From positions 868,001-932,000 of the forward strand of contig NZ_CP133133.1 in the NCBI RefSeq assembly GCF_030908625.1: a DNA stretch of 64,000 nt, read 5' to 3'. Below are positions 51,535 through 60,646 of this stretch, in pieces; the stretch's first letter is position 1, and the number at the start of each line of letters is the position of its first letter. The translations under genes were made by a program, and so were the position numbers. This DNA is from Paludicola sp. MB14-C6 (GTDB lineage Bacteria; Bacillota; Clostridia; Oscillospirales; Ruminococcaceae). Under the pieces are notes generated by a model. The model was given only the letters and a program-made list of their open reading frames with translations. It ran no database searches and was not told where the DNA came from.

Positions 51535-52374
51535 CTATTTTTTAGCATTCTTTGCTAACCTTGATAAGAAAAAGATTGCAAAGAAACCTGTTAACAAGGT
51601 GATCGGACATAGAATCCATTCTAATCCTTGTGGAAATGTTTTCGGTATTACATCAAACATTGATGCCACTAAAAATCCTAAAATCATGAAATAAGTTGCT
51701 TGCGAATGTTTCTCCATAGCATTTTCTAATATACGAGCAGTTGCAATTGTACCAACAAATCCGCCTATTGCAATTGGCAGCAAATAAACGATGTCAAACT
51801 GTTCTATCGCTTTCATTGTTGGCTCATACATACCCATTATCAACAGCATATAAGAAAGGCTTATTCCCGGTAATACCAATGCTATTGCGCAAATTACACC
51901 TGCAATCAATAATAGTCCGTAACTAACTAATCCGTTATTTGGATCGAATACGAATAAGTCACTTGGAATTAACGAGATTAACCATACAATAAAAAAGCCA
52001 ACTAAAGCAAAACTATAATAATATAATTTTTTTGTCTTTGAGGCCACTTCTTTTACATTTGATTTTTTATATAAAACCGGTAAGCCACCTAAAATTGCGC
52101 CTATAAATAAATAGAACATTGGCATTTTATATGTCGTCGTTACATACAATATCGGCTTTGAAAACAAAATTATACCTGTAACCGACCCTATTCCAAATGT
52201 ACTAAGTAGAAATAAATTTTTCTTTGTGTTTTTAAAAAAAGAACCGATTGCTGTAATTAGTTCATCATAAATGCCTAACAAAATTGCCATTGTGCCACCG
52301 CTAACGCCAGGTAAAAGCATAGAAGCACCAACGCCTAGTCCTTTAAAAATATTTTCAAATAATTTTTTTATCAT
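51535..52374 (-). CDS. popT: DUF368 membrane protein, polyprenyl-phosphate transporter (PopT-type)
   Basis: A 279-residue polytopic membrane protein of the DUF368 family, shown in other bacteria to return undecaprenyl phosphate from the outer to the inner membrane face. Two inverted-repeat motifs are clear: GASMLLPGVSGGTMAILLGIYD near residue 16 and ALVLPGISLSYMLLIMGMYE near residue 164. About eight membrane segments. With uppP nearby it covers two steps of carrier lipid recycling. Confidence 0.88.
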   Translation of the reverse strand: MIKKLFENIFKGLGVGASMLLPGVSGGTMAILLGIYDELITAIGSFFKNTKKNLFLLSTFGIGSVTGIILFSKPILYVTTTYKMPMFYLFIGAILGGLPVLYKKSNVKEVASKTKKLYYYSFALVGFFIVWLISLIPSDLFVFDPNNGLVSYGLLLIAGVICAIALVLPGISLSYMLLIMGMYEPTMKAIEQFDIVYLLPIAIGGFVGTIATARILENAMEKHSQATYFMILGFLVASMFDVIPKTFPQGLEWILCPITLLTGFFAIFFLSRLAKNAKK

Positions 52375-52441
52375 ATATTTTGCCTTTCTTATGTCTTTGC
52401 TATTCTTATTCTGTCCGATGCAGATTTTGGATATTCAACCA

Positions 52442-53104
52442 TTACCATATTGTATTTATTTTATGCTGCATCTCTTTTAATGCCAACTGTCTTTGCTTGT
52501 AATCGGGAATAACCTGCTCTACTTCTTTCCAAAAAGCAGAAGAATGATTATGCTGCTTAATATGTGCTAATTCATGTACCACAACATAATCTAATTCAGT
52601 TTCTTGTACCATTGCAAGCATAAATGAAAAATTCAAACCATTAATAGATGAACAAGATCCCCAACGTTTCATTGCTGAATTCACTTTAACAGTAGTTGGC
52701 TGTACTTTCATAATTTTTGAATAATAAGCTACCTTATCTTGTAATAAAGGAATTAAAAGCTGTTTATATAACATTACTAGATATGGCATTAATATATTCA
52801 AATCCATATCAGGAATGATAAAGCAATCATCTTTAAACTGTACTTGATTACCGAACTGTATTGGATACTCTCTACCTTGCAACCAAAGCATATCCGTTTC
52901 ATCCAACTTATCTATTGGCTTTTGGGGTTGAAGATTACGCATATATTCTTGTTTTTTAAAAATCCAATCTTGCTTTTGCATTAAAAAAGATTCGATTTCT
53001 TTTTTAGATAGATGCAACGGCGCACGTACTTCTATTGTAGCGTCGTTTAAAACATGAATAGCAAGCGTTTTCCTTTTGCTTCTAACTAATTGATATGTCA
53101 TCAT
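52442..53104 (-). CDS. YgjP-like zinc metallopeptidase domain protein
   Basis: A 220-residue protein of the YgjP/DUF45 family. HELAHIKQHNHSSAFW near the C-terminus holds the HExxH zinc site with a downstream His, and KKEIESFLMQKQDWIFKK and MKRWGSCSSINGLNFSF are family features. The substrate is unknown. Its end overlaps the stop of ybaK's frame by 4 bases, so the two are co-translated. Confidence 0.88.
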   Translation of the reverse strand: MMTYQLVRSKRKTLAIHVLNDATIEVRAPLHLSKKEIESFLMQKQDWIFKKQEYMRNLQPQKPIDKLDETDMLWLQGREYPIQFGNQVQFKDDCFIIPDMDLNILMPYLVMLYKQLLIPLLQDKVAYYSKIMKVQPTTVKVNSAMKRWGSCSSINGLNFSFMLAMVQETELDYVVVHELAHIKQHNHSSAFWKEVEQVIPDYKQRQLALKEMQHKINTIW

Positions 53105-53595
53105 TCTGCTTCCTTTTCATTTATTACAATATTGGCAGTCATACCATTAACCAATTGCAATAAATCCTTAGGCGACAATTCAACCTGTTGACCTATTTTA
53201 CCTGCACTAATCATCATAGTTTGTAATTGCAAACAAGATTCATCCACTACGGTTTGATAATTCTTTTTCATTCCAATTGGAGAACATCCACCACGTATAT
53301 ATCCCGTTACCTTGTTAATATCGGCAACTTTAATCATTTCTATAGATTTCTCATTTACTGCTTTTGCAGCATGCTTTAAATGCAGCTCACAGGCTACGGG
53401 AATCACAAAAACATAATAAATTTTACTCGCACCTATGGTAACAAGCGTTTTATATACTTGATCGAATGGTTGCCCCAACTTTTGAGCAACCGCAACTCCG
53501 TCAATATGTCCATCACTATGATCATATATATGAGATTGGTACGAAATTTTTGCTTTATCTAAAATTCGCATAGCATTCGTCTTGCTTGTTGCCAT
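53101..53595 (-). CDS. ybaK: Cys-tRNA(Pro)/Cys-tRNA(Cys) deacylase (YbaK)
   Basis: A trans-editing enzyme that hydrolyses Cys mischarged on tRNA(Pro). The 164-residue fold has VYKTLVTIG with the catalytic Lys, VIPVACELHLKHAAKAV and VTGYIRGGCSPIGMKK, the YbaK signature. First gene of a two-gene unit with the ygjP-like gene. Confidence 0.92.
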   Translation of the reverse strand: MATSKTNAMRILDKAKISYQSHIYDHSDGHIDGVAVAQKLGQPFDQVYKTLVTIGASKIYYVFVIPVACELHLKHAAKAVNEKSIEMIKVADINKVTGYIRGGCSPIGMKKNYQTVVDESCLQLQTMMISAGKIGQQVELSPKDLLQLVNGMTANIVINEKEAE

Positions 53596-53671
53596 ACTAT
53601 CGCCTCTTTTATGTTTATCTTTAATATTGTATCAGTTTTTAATTGGGTTGTAAACATTAACATGAAATGAT

Positions 53672-53716
53672 AAAAAATAACCTGTCAAAATCGAATGTTT
53701 TGACAGGTTATTTTTA
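53672..53716 (-). terminator. Terminator of pdp at the end of the nucleoside cluster
   Basis: AAAATAACCTGTCAAAA and TTTTGACAGGTTATTTT arms with T runs. Confidence 0.9.
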
Positions 53717-53717
53717 T

Positions 53718-55040
53718 TTAAAATCGTTCTACTTTGTCTTTTTCAATACGAGCATAAATGAGCTGTTCTTGCTTTGGCTTTTCGTCGCAAATTGTGATTG
53801 CTTTTTGGAACAATTCTTCAGCAGATTGGAATTTTGATTGATCTGAGCTATACATTGTTGCAATAACATCACCTTGTTGCACACTATCACCATATTTTGC
53901 TTTCAGAATAATTCCTGCAGTGAAATCAATATCGCTTTCTTTGGTTTCACGTCCTGCGCCTAAAATAACAGATGAAATTCCACACTTCTCAGTATCCATA
54001 TGTGTAATGTATCCAGATTTTTGTGCTTTTACTTCATGACTATATGGCGCCTTTTCAAAGTTATTGCAATCCTCTATAACACAAGCATCGCCACCTTGCG
54101 CTTTTACCATTGCTTTCAAGCGTTCCAATGCTGAACCATCTTGCATTACTTTTAAAACCATTGCTTTACATTCTTCCATACTACCTTTTTTAGCTAGGTA
54201 TAACATGTTTGTTGCCAGTTGAATGCAAACCTCGGTTAAATCTTTCGGTCCATTTCCTTTTAATGTTTCAACTGATTCTATTACTTCTAATGAGTTACCA
54301 ATTGCATGGCCGAGTGGAATATCCATATCGGTGATTAAAGCTATGGTATGTCTTCCAACGTTTTCACCGATTGCAACCATGGCTTGCGCTAATGCAATTG
54401 AATCATCAAGCGTTTTCATAAATGCACCACTGCCTGTTTTTACATCCAATAGAATACAATCGGATCCAGCAGCTATTTTTTTACTCATAATACTTGCTGC
54501 GATTAACGGAATACTTTCAACCGTTGCTGTAACATCACGTAAAGCATATAATTTTTTATCCGCAGGAGCAAGATTACCTGATTGTCCGATTACGCTTAGT
54601 CCTGTTTCATTTACTACACGGAAAAAATGCTCACGATCAAGCGCAGTTTGAAAACTCGGAATTGATTCCAATTTATCAACAGTTCCTCCCGTATGGCCTA
54701 AGCCCCTACCGGACATTTTAGCAACTTTTACCCCGCATGCCGCAACAATTGGTGCAATAACCAATGTTGTTTTATCGCCAACTCCACCTGTACTATGCTT
54801 ATCCACTTTAATTCCTTCAATGGAGGATAGATCCACCATATCGCCTGATTGTGCCATGCTGCTAGTTAATGTTGCAGTTTCTATATCTGTCATACCGTTA
54901 AAATAGATTGCCATTAACAAAGCGGAAGTTTGATAATCCGGAATAGATCCATCGGTAACCCCTTTAACAAAGAATTCAATTTCTTGTTTAGAAAGCTCAT
55001 TTCCGTTTCGTTTGTTCATGATAATATCGTACATTCTCAT
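53718..55040 (-). CDS. pdp: Pyrimidine-nucleoside phosphorylase
   Basis: Phosphorolysis of uridine, thymidine and deoxyuridine to base and (deoxy)ribose 1-phosphate. KHSTGGVGDKTTL binds phosphate, MSGRGLGHTGGTVDKLE and the late KSGYITHMDTEKCG are typical of the nucleoside phosphorylase II family. Normal length, 440 residues. I use the ATG at 55040 (MRMYDI). The last gene of the nucleoside transporter unit, behind a stem-loop. Confidence 0.95.
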   Translation of the reverse strand: MRMYDIIMNKRNGNELSKQEIEFFVKGVTDGSIPDYQTSALLMAIYFNGMTDIETATLTSSMAQSGDMVDLSSIEGIKVDKHSTGGVGDKTTLVIAPIVAACGVKVAKMSGRGLGHTGGTVDKLESIPSFQTALDREHFFRVVNETGLSVIGQSGNLAPADKKLYALRDVTATVESIPLIAASIMSKKIAAGSDCILLDVKTGSGAFMKTLDDSIALAQAMVAIGENVGRHTIALITDMDIPLGHAIGNSLEVIESVETLKGNGPKDLTEVCIQLATNMLYLAKKGSMEECKAMVLKVMQDGSALERLKAMVKAQGGDACVIEDCNNFEKAPYSHEVKAQKSGYITHMDTEKCGISSVILGAGRETKESDIDFTAGIILKAKYGDSVQQGDVIATMYSSDQSKFQSAEELFQKAITICDEKPKQEQLIYARIEKDKVERF

Positions 55041-55063
55041 AATCATTTATCCCTTTCTCAATT

Positions 55064-55090
55064 AAGGGCAAGGTGGAATACCTTGCCCTT
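55064..55090 (-). terminator. Stem-loop between nupC and pdp
   Basis: AAGGGCAAGG and CCTTGCCCTT arms without a T run. More likely an mRNA processing or stability stem than a full terminator. Confidence 0.5.
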
Positions 55091-55106
55091 TTGCGTATTT
55101 GTTTTT

Positions 55107-56060
55107 TTATCTTCCGCCTTTATCATATGGCTGACCAGATGCTTTTGGAGCTTGAGATTTCTTAGATGAAAATGCCAATACAATAAGAGTTGCGATATAT
55201 GGTATCATTTTATAAACTTCGTTTGGAATTGGTAGGTCACGGATAAATGGAATTCCGGAATATGCAGCTGCTAATGTTTTCATGATTCCAAAGAACAAAG
55301 CAGAATAGAAAATTCTCCAAGGTTTCCATTGACCGAAAATTAGCACTGCCAATGCCAAGAATCCATATCCAGCAACAGTTGCGTTAAAGTTTGTTGAAGT
55401 AGGAATAACGAATACTAAACCACCAATACCGCCAAGCATACCGGAAATCATAACACCCGCATATCGTATTTTATATACGTTGATACCAACAGAGTCAGCG
55501 GCTTGTGGATGCTCACCACACGCACGTAAACGTAAGCCAAACTTTGTTTTATATAATACGATTGCTGCAATGATTAAAATTCCAAAACCAATATAAGTTG
55601 TTAAATATGCATTTTGGAACAGTAATGGCCCGATTACAGGAATATCTCCCAATAAAGGAACCTTTGCAATATGAAATTGATCTTTGAATTGTACTTGTTG
55701 AATGCCTTGTACCATTCTTGCAACGAAAATTGCAAATGCAGGTGCAAATAGGTTTAGCGCTGTACCACTAATTACTTGATCCGCTTTCATATTTACAGAT
55801 GCATAAGCATGTAGCAATGAGAAAATAATGCCTACAATACCTGCAACTAGAATAGCTAAAATCAATAACAGCTGTCCATGAATTGCGTCTTCAAAAATCG
55901 CAATGAATGAAATACTTGCGAAAGCACCCATTATCATGATACCTTCTAATGCAATATTAACAACACCGCTTCGTTCAGAGAACATACCACCTAACGCTAC
56001 AATCAAAAGAGGAATTGCAAAGAACATCGTTTGTTGCACTAAAAAATAAATAACATCCAC
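55107..56060 (-). CDS. nupC: Nucleoside ABC transporter permease (NupC/NupQ)
   Basis: A 317-residue inner-membrane permease with about nine helices. GGMFSERSGVVNIALEGIMIMGAF, ACGEHPQAADSVGINVYKIRYAGVMISGMLGGIGG and GFLALAVLIFGQWKP mark the branched-chain/BPD_transp_2 superfamily permeases that pair with BMP lipoproteins. Overlaps nupB by one base. Confidence 0.92.
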   Translation of the reverse strand: MDVIYFLVQQTMFFAIPLLIVALGGMFSERSGVVNIALEGIMIMGAFASISFIAIFEDAIHGQLLLILAILVAGIVGIIFSLLHAYASVNMKADQVISGTALNLFAPAFAIFVARMVQGIQQVQFKDQFHIAKVPLLGDIPVIGPLLFQNAYLTTYIGFGILIIAAIVLYKTKFGLRLRACGEHPQAADSVGINVYKIRYAGVMISGMLGGIGGLVFVIPTSTNFNATVAGYGFLALAVLIFGQWKPWRIFYSALFFGIMKTLAAAYSGIPFIRDLPIPNEVYKMIPYIATLIVLAFSSKKSQAPKASGQPYDKGGR

Positions 56061-57253
56061 TATTCTTTACCCCCTTCGTCTAGTTGTGGTGGCTCACCAT
56101 TGGCTTGTGCCCCAACAACATCACCTGTGTAAAGTTTTTCTGCATTTGTAGCTTGAGCTGCCATTGCTTTTTTATCTTCTTTATTTTTGCTGATTTTTGC
56201 AATAAAACCTTTAAACAATAAGGAAAATGCACTAAAGTAGATAATAGATGCAATAATGATATCTATGATTTCAGGAACAAAGTCATAGAATTGTAGGTTG
56301 ATTCCTCCAACAGTAATGTGTGCAATAAATAAGCCTGCAACTAAAACGCCAATTGGGTTTGATAAACCTAATAAAGCAACCGGAATACCATTAAAGCCTT
56401 CTACTGCTAATATATCAAGAACTTGAAGATGCTTACCGGAACCGGCTAAGTATAATAATGCACCACCAAGACCAGATAATGCACCCGCAATAATCATAGA
56501 AGTTACGATATTACGTTTTGCATTGATTCCAGCATATTTACTAGCATGCGGATTATGGCCACATGCTTTGAGTTCATAACCGAATGTTGTTTTATTTAAA
56601 ACAATATGAATAATGATAACTACAATGATAGCAATAATAATTCCTGCGTTAACGCTTGGATATGGAAAAATCTTATCAAGTCCCCATTTTGGAATGACTG
56701 CATTTGCATTCACATCAACTGACTCATTTGCAAGTGGATTGAAAATAGTTCTAACAACTAACAAGTTAACAAGATACATGCCAATATAGTTCATCATAAT
56801 GGATGAAATAACTTCATTTACATTGGCATATGCCTTCAATATTCCGGGTAAGATGCCCCAGATACCACCAGCAATTGCACCTGCTAATAAGGCAAAAATC
56901 CATTGAGTAGGTCCTAATGCTGTAAAATGTACACCAACATAAACCGCTGCATACGCACCAACGATAAACTGACCAGGTGTACCAATATTAAATAGACCTG
57001 TCTTAAACGCAAAACCAACAGAAAGACCTGTTAATATGATAGGTGTTGCATAATACCAAACTTCACCAATACCTACTAAACCATTGGTAAATCCACCTTT
57101 TAAAATAACCATAAAACCAGATAACGCTTGGCCTGGATTACTGATTAACAAAATAATCAATCCGAATAATAAACCAACAACAATAGCAAGTAATGAAGCT
57201 ATAAAATTAGCAAAGCCAGTTGTTTTGGTGATATGCTTTAATTTCTCTCTCAT
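56060..57253 (-). CDS. nupB: Nucleoside ABC transporter permease (NupB/NupP)
   Basis: A 397-residue permease partner of nupC: FAKTGLFNIGTPGQF-like FAFKTGLFNIGTPGQFIVG, YANVNEVISSIMMNYIG, ACGHNPHASKYAGINAKRNIV. The last 45 residues are a hydrophilic cytoplasmic tail (KNKEDKKAMAAQATNAEKL). Translation is probably coupled to nupA, which it overlaps by 4 bases. Confidence 0.92.
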   Translation of the reverse strand: MREKLKHITKTTGFANFIASLLAIVVGLLFGLIILLISNPGQALSGFMVILKGGFTNGLVGIGEVWYYATPIILTGLSVGFAFKTGLFNIGTPGQFIVGAYAAVYVGVHFTALGPTQWIFALLAGAIAGGIWGILPGILKAYANVNEVISSIMMNYIGMYLVNLLVVRTIFNPLANESVDVNANAVIPKWGLDKIFPYPSVNAGIIIAIIVVIIIHIVLNKTTFGYELKACGHNPHASKYAGINAKRNIVTSMIIAGALSGLGGALLYLAGSGKHLQVLDILAVEGFNGIPVALLGLSNPIGVLVAGLFIAHITVGGINLQFYDFVPEIIDIIIASIIYFSAFSLLFKGFIAKISKNKEDKKAMAAQATNAEKLYTGDVVGAQANGEPPQLDEGGKE

Positions 57254-58776
57254 ACGGCTTCACTCCTTTTTGAACCTGCCATATAAAGGCCTAGCTCGTT
57301 TACTGTTACTTCTTTTGGATTTAGATTTGCGACAATTTCGCCCTCATGCATAACTAAGATACGGTCGCTTACATTCATAACTTCATCCAACTCTAAAGAT
57401 ACCAATAAAACTGCTTTTCCGGCATCACGTTGAGCCACTAATTGTTTATGAATATACTCAATCGCACCAACATCCAATCCACGAGTTGGTTGAACTGCAA
57501 TCAGCAAATCAGGATTGCGGTCAATTTCACGTGCTAAAATCGCTTTTTGCTGGTTACCACCAGACATACTGCGAGTTGTTGTAATTTTACCTTGACCACT
57601 GCGAATATCATACGCTTCAATTAACTTATCAGCATATTTATTTACTTGATCAAAACGAATGAATCCTGCTTTTTGATATTCTGGAGTAAAATAAGATTGT
57701 AATACTAAATTTTCTGCTAGTGAATAATCTAAAATCAATCCATGTTTATGTCTATCCTCCGGAATATGAGCCATACCGCTCGTAGTACGTTGGCGAATGC
57801 TCATATGAGTAATATCAGTATCATTAAATATAATTTGTCCATCATGAATTTTTTCTAATCCAGTCAATGCAAAAACAAGCTCAGATTGTCCGTTACCATC
57901 AATACCTGCAATACAAACAATTTCGCCTTGTCTTACCTCAAAGCTAGCGTCCTTAACAAGAGGTTTTGTAGATGTTTTAGACTGTACAGTTAAGTTCTTT
58001 ACAGTTAATATTGGTTTACCAATACTCGGCTCCCCTTTTTCAACAGTTAAATTAACGCTACGGCCAACCATCATTTCGGATAGCTCTTCTTTAGAAACAT
58101 CGGCAACGTCAACTGTTTGAATGTATTTTCCTTTTCTTAAAACAGTACAACGATCGGCAACCGCCTTAATTTCATCAAGCTTATGAGTAATAAATACAAT
58201 AGACTTTCCTTCTTTTACAAGGCCCTTCATAATCTTCATTAACTCTTCAATTTCTTGTGGAGTCAATACTGCAGTTGGTTCATCAAAAATTAAAATTTCA
58301 TTATCACGATATAGCATTTTAAGAATTTCAACACGTTGCTGCATACCTACAGTTATTTCGGAGATTAATGCATCAGGATCAATCTTAAGCTTATAACGCT
58401 CGCTTAATTCCATAACCTTTTTCTTAGCTTGATCCATTTTTAAAAATCCACCACTTGTAGTTTCAACACCTAGTACGATATTTTCTAAAACAGTAAAATT
58501 GTGAACCAATTTAAAATGCTGATGCACCATACCAATTGCCAACGCATTCGCATCATTTGGATTGTTAATCTTTACTTCATTTCCGTTAATTTTAATTTGG
58601 CCTTTTTCAGGTTGATAAAGCCCAAACAGTACACTCATCAAGGTTGATTTACCTGCACCGTTTTCGCCAAGCAACGCATGAATTTCGCCTTTTTTCACCT
58701 GTAGAGTTACATTATCATTTGCAATAATTCCCGGGAACTCTTTGGTGATATTGAGCATCTCAATAATATATTGCAT
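57250..58776 (-). CDS. nupA: Nucleoside ABC transporter ATP-binding protein (NupA/NupO)
   Basis: A 508-residue protein with two ATPase domains. The first has Walker A GENGAGKST and Walker B LIFDEPTAVL; the second has a degenerate Walker A (GIDGNGQSE) with SGGNQQKAILARE, as in sugar- and nucleoside-type importers. The ATG at 58776 follows GGAG by 7 bases; the frame from 58797 is not needed. A terminator lies between bmpA and this gene, so transporter level may be set below that of the binding protein. Confidence 0.94.
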   Translation of the reverse strand: MQYIIEMLNITKEFPGIIANDNVTLQVKKGEIHALLGENGAGKSTLMSVLFGLYQPEKGQIKINGNEVKINNPNDANALAIGMVHQHFKLVHNFTVLENIVLGVETTSGGFLKMDQAKKKVMELSERYKLKIDPDALISEITVGMQQRVEILKMLYRDNEILIFDEPTAVLTPQEIEELMKIMKGLVKEGKSIVFITHKLDEIKAVADRCTVLRKGKYIQTVDVADVSKEELSEMMVGRSVNLTVEKGEPSIGKPILTVKNLTVQSKTSTKPLVKDASFEVRQGEIVCIAGIDGNGQSELVFALTGLEKIHDGQIIFNDTDITHMSIRQRTTSGMAHIPEDRHKHGLILDYSLAENLVLQSYFTPEYQKAGFIRFDQVNKYADKLIEAYDIRSGQGKITTTRSMSGGNQQKAILAREIDRNPDLLIAVQPTRGLDVGAIEYIHKQLVAQRDAGKAVLLVSLELDEVMNVSDRILVMHEGEIVANLNPKEVTVNELGLYMAGSKRSEAV

Positions 58777-58923
58777 GGTATTTCTCCATTCTGCCAAATG
58801 ACATTATTTCTTTATACAAAGCTCTAATAAAATGTCCTAAAAGTTTTGTTGAACAGCGATGTGTTTTGCATTATCTATTACAGCATCATTGTTCAATTTA
58901 TTTTATTGTAACCACTTTTACTT

Positions 58924-58954
58924 AAAAAAGAGGTGCTAATTAGCACCTCTTTTT
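58924..58954 (-). terminator. Terminator between bmpA and nupA
   Basis: AAAAGAGGTGCTAA and TTAGCACCTCTTTT arms with a T run. It sits inside the transport operon, so it probably gives partial read-through and a higher dose of binding protein. Confidence 0.8.
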
Positions 58955-58978
58955 ATTTTGTAGTGTCTAATTGAGAAA

Positions 58979-60061
58979 TTAGATAACTTTAATAGTAACG
59001 ATTTCTACCGGAATATCGGATGCTAATTTTGCATCTGTATCTTTCTTTAAAGAAATACTGCCACTTACTAGTTTTGCATAAACTGCATCATAATCTGCTG
59101 CTTTAAATTTAGCAAATTTTGAATTTTTCATTGGTAGTTCAACGCCATTTACTTTAGCATCAAGATTTATACTCTTTCCGCCAATCCATTTGTTGTTGTA
59201 ATAACCAGTAACTGCATCATAAACAGATTTACCTAAGTTTTTCATTGCAGATGTAATAACTGTTTTAGATTCAGAAGATTGGTCAACGTCAACACCGATA
59301 ACTTTTTTACCAGCAGTTTCAGCAGCTTTCATAACAGAGTTACCAACTGCACCACCACAAGCGAAGATTACTTCTGTTCCATCATTGTACCAAGAAGCAG
59401 CTTTTGCTTGGTTTTCAGGAGATGCGTCAAAGTTACCTACATAAGTATATTTCATGTTGATGTCGCCTTTTTTCATTCCAAGCTCTTTTGCAGCAGCATC
59501 AGCGCCTTGAACAAAGCCATAACCGTAACGAATTACTGCAGGAACAGCCATACCGCCCATAAAGCCTAGTTTTTTATAACCATCTTTTACTGCAGCATAA
59601 CCAGCTAAGTAACCAGCTTGCTCTTCAGCGTAGAAAATAGATTGTACGTTTTCTTTTATATCTACTTTATAGTCTCCTGGGTGAGGTGCGCCATCAAGAA
59701 GAATGAACTTTACTTCAGGGTATTTCGTTTGAGCTTGATATACAGGTTTTTCAAACAAAAATCCAGGACATACAATTACTTTTGCTCCAGCTTTTACAGC
59801 TTGATCAATAGAGCTTAAGTAAGCAACATCTGATTTTTCAGCAGGCTTATAGTATTTGTATGCAATTTTTTTCTCTTTTGCGTACTTTTCTAGGCCTTCC
59901 CAAGCACCTTGGTTAAAAGATTTGTCATCGATAGTACCTACGTCTGTAATAAGTGCAAGTTCTTTTTTGCCATTATCACTACCGGAAGTACAAGCAGTTA
60001 AAACGCTTAGTGTTCCAACTAATAATGTTACAACCAATAAAATGCTTAATATTTTTTTCAT
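58979..60061 (-). CDS. bmpA: BMP family nucleoside-binding lipoprotein
   Basis: Extracellular substrate-binding lipoprotein of the nucleoside ABC importer. Signal peptide residues 1-23, lipobox VLTAC with Cys24, then a BMP/PnrA fold: ALITDVGTIDDKSFNQGAWEGLEKYAKE, PEVKFILLDGAPH, GYKKLGFMGGMAVPAVIRYGYGF and ACGGAVGNSV. Start at 60061, behind GGAGGG. In this branch the ligands are purine and pyrimidine nucleosides. Confidence 0.94.
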   Translation of the reverse strand: MKKILSILLVVTLLVGTLSVLTACTSGSDNGKKELALITDVGTIDDKSFNQGAWEGLEKYAKEKKIAYKYYKPAEKSDVAYLSSIDQAVKAGAKVIVCPGFLFEKPVYQAQTKYPEVKFILLDGAPHPGDYKVDIKENVQSIFYAEEQAGYLAGYAAVKDGYKKLGFMGGMAVPAVIRYGYGFVQGADAAAKELGMKKGDINMKYTYVGNFDASPENQAKAASWYNDGTEVIFACGGAVGNSVMKAAETAGKKVIGVDVDQSSESKTVITSAMKNLGKSVYDAVTGYYNNKWIGGKSINLDAKVNGVELPMKNSKFAKFKAADYDAVYAKLVSGSISLKKDTDAKLASDIPVEIVTIKVI

Positions 60062-60105
60062 TGCATTTCCCTCCATGTTCCGATATTTCGGATTATTACA
60101 ATTAG

Positions 60106-60134
60106 ATTATAATATATTTCTTTCAGAATTACAA
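60106..60134 (-). promoter_or_regulatory. Promoter of bmpA
   Basis: On the minus strand TTGTAA (60129-60134), 17 bases, TATAAT (60106-60111). Confidence 0.65.
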
Positions 60135-60214
60135 TCATTTTCGCAAAGAACATTTGGTTATTATTGAGGTGAAACGTACAAATTTCAACATGTCTTTTTG
60201 GTCAATGTGCACAA

Positions 60215-60634
60215 TCATCTCAAATTATCCGGTCCAAATCCCAATGGAAGTAATTCCTCTAATGTATATTCCAGATAATCTTCTTCTGTTTTTGCCATAA
60301 TTACCCGAAATGTCCTCGGATTACAAAATTCCATCATAACTTGTCTACATACTCCGCAAGGGGAACAATAATCGGGAGAATAATCGCTTTTCCCCAAAAA
60401 TCCCCCTACAATCGCTATTGATTCAAACTCCATGTCGCCCTCTGAGACTGCTTTGAAAAAAGCGGTACGTTCCGCACAGTTTGTTGGAGTATAAGAAGCC
60501 GATTCAATATTACAGCCACGATAAATTTTCCCTGATTTTGATAAAAGTGCTGCACCTACTTTAAAGTTGGAATAAGGTGTGTATGCCATCTTTTGTGCCT
60601 CTAGTGCCTCATGGATTAACTTCTTTTCATCCAT
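60215..60634 (-). CDS. cdd: Cytidine deaminase
   Basis: Zinc enzyme deaminating (deoxy)cytidine to (deoxy)uridine for salvage or breakdown. Cys53-Ala-Glu55 (NCAERTAFF) and PCGVC with Cys93 and Cys96 are the zinc and proton-shuttle residues. 139 residues, tetrameric type. It follows deoB by 12 bases and ends shortly before the bmpA promoter. Confidence 0.96.
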   Translation of the reverse strand: MDEKKLIHEALEAQKMAYTPYSNFKVGAALLSKSGKIYRGCNIESASYTPTNCAERTAFFKAVSEGDMEFESIAIVGGFLGKSDYSPDYCSPCGVCRQVMMEFCNPRTFRVIMAKTEEDYLEYTLEELLPLGFGPDNLR

Positions 60635-60646
60635 TTCAATCGACTC

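Noticed and set aside
60062..60214. Purine riboswitch before bmpA
   Set aside because: No conserved purine aptamer core could be found between the promoter and the gene.
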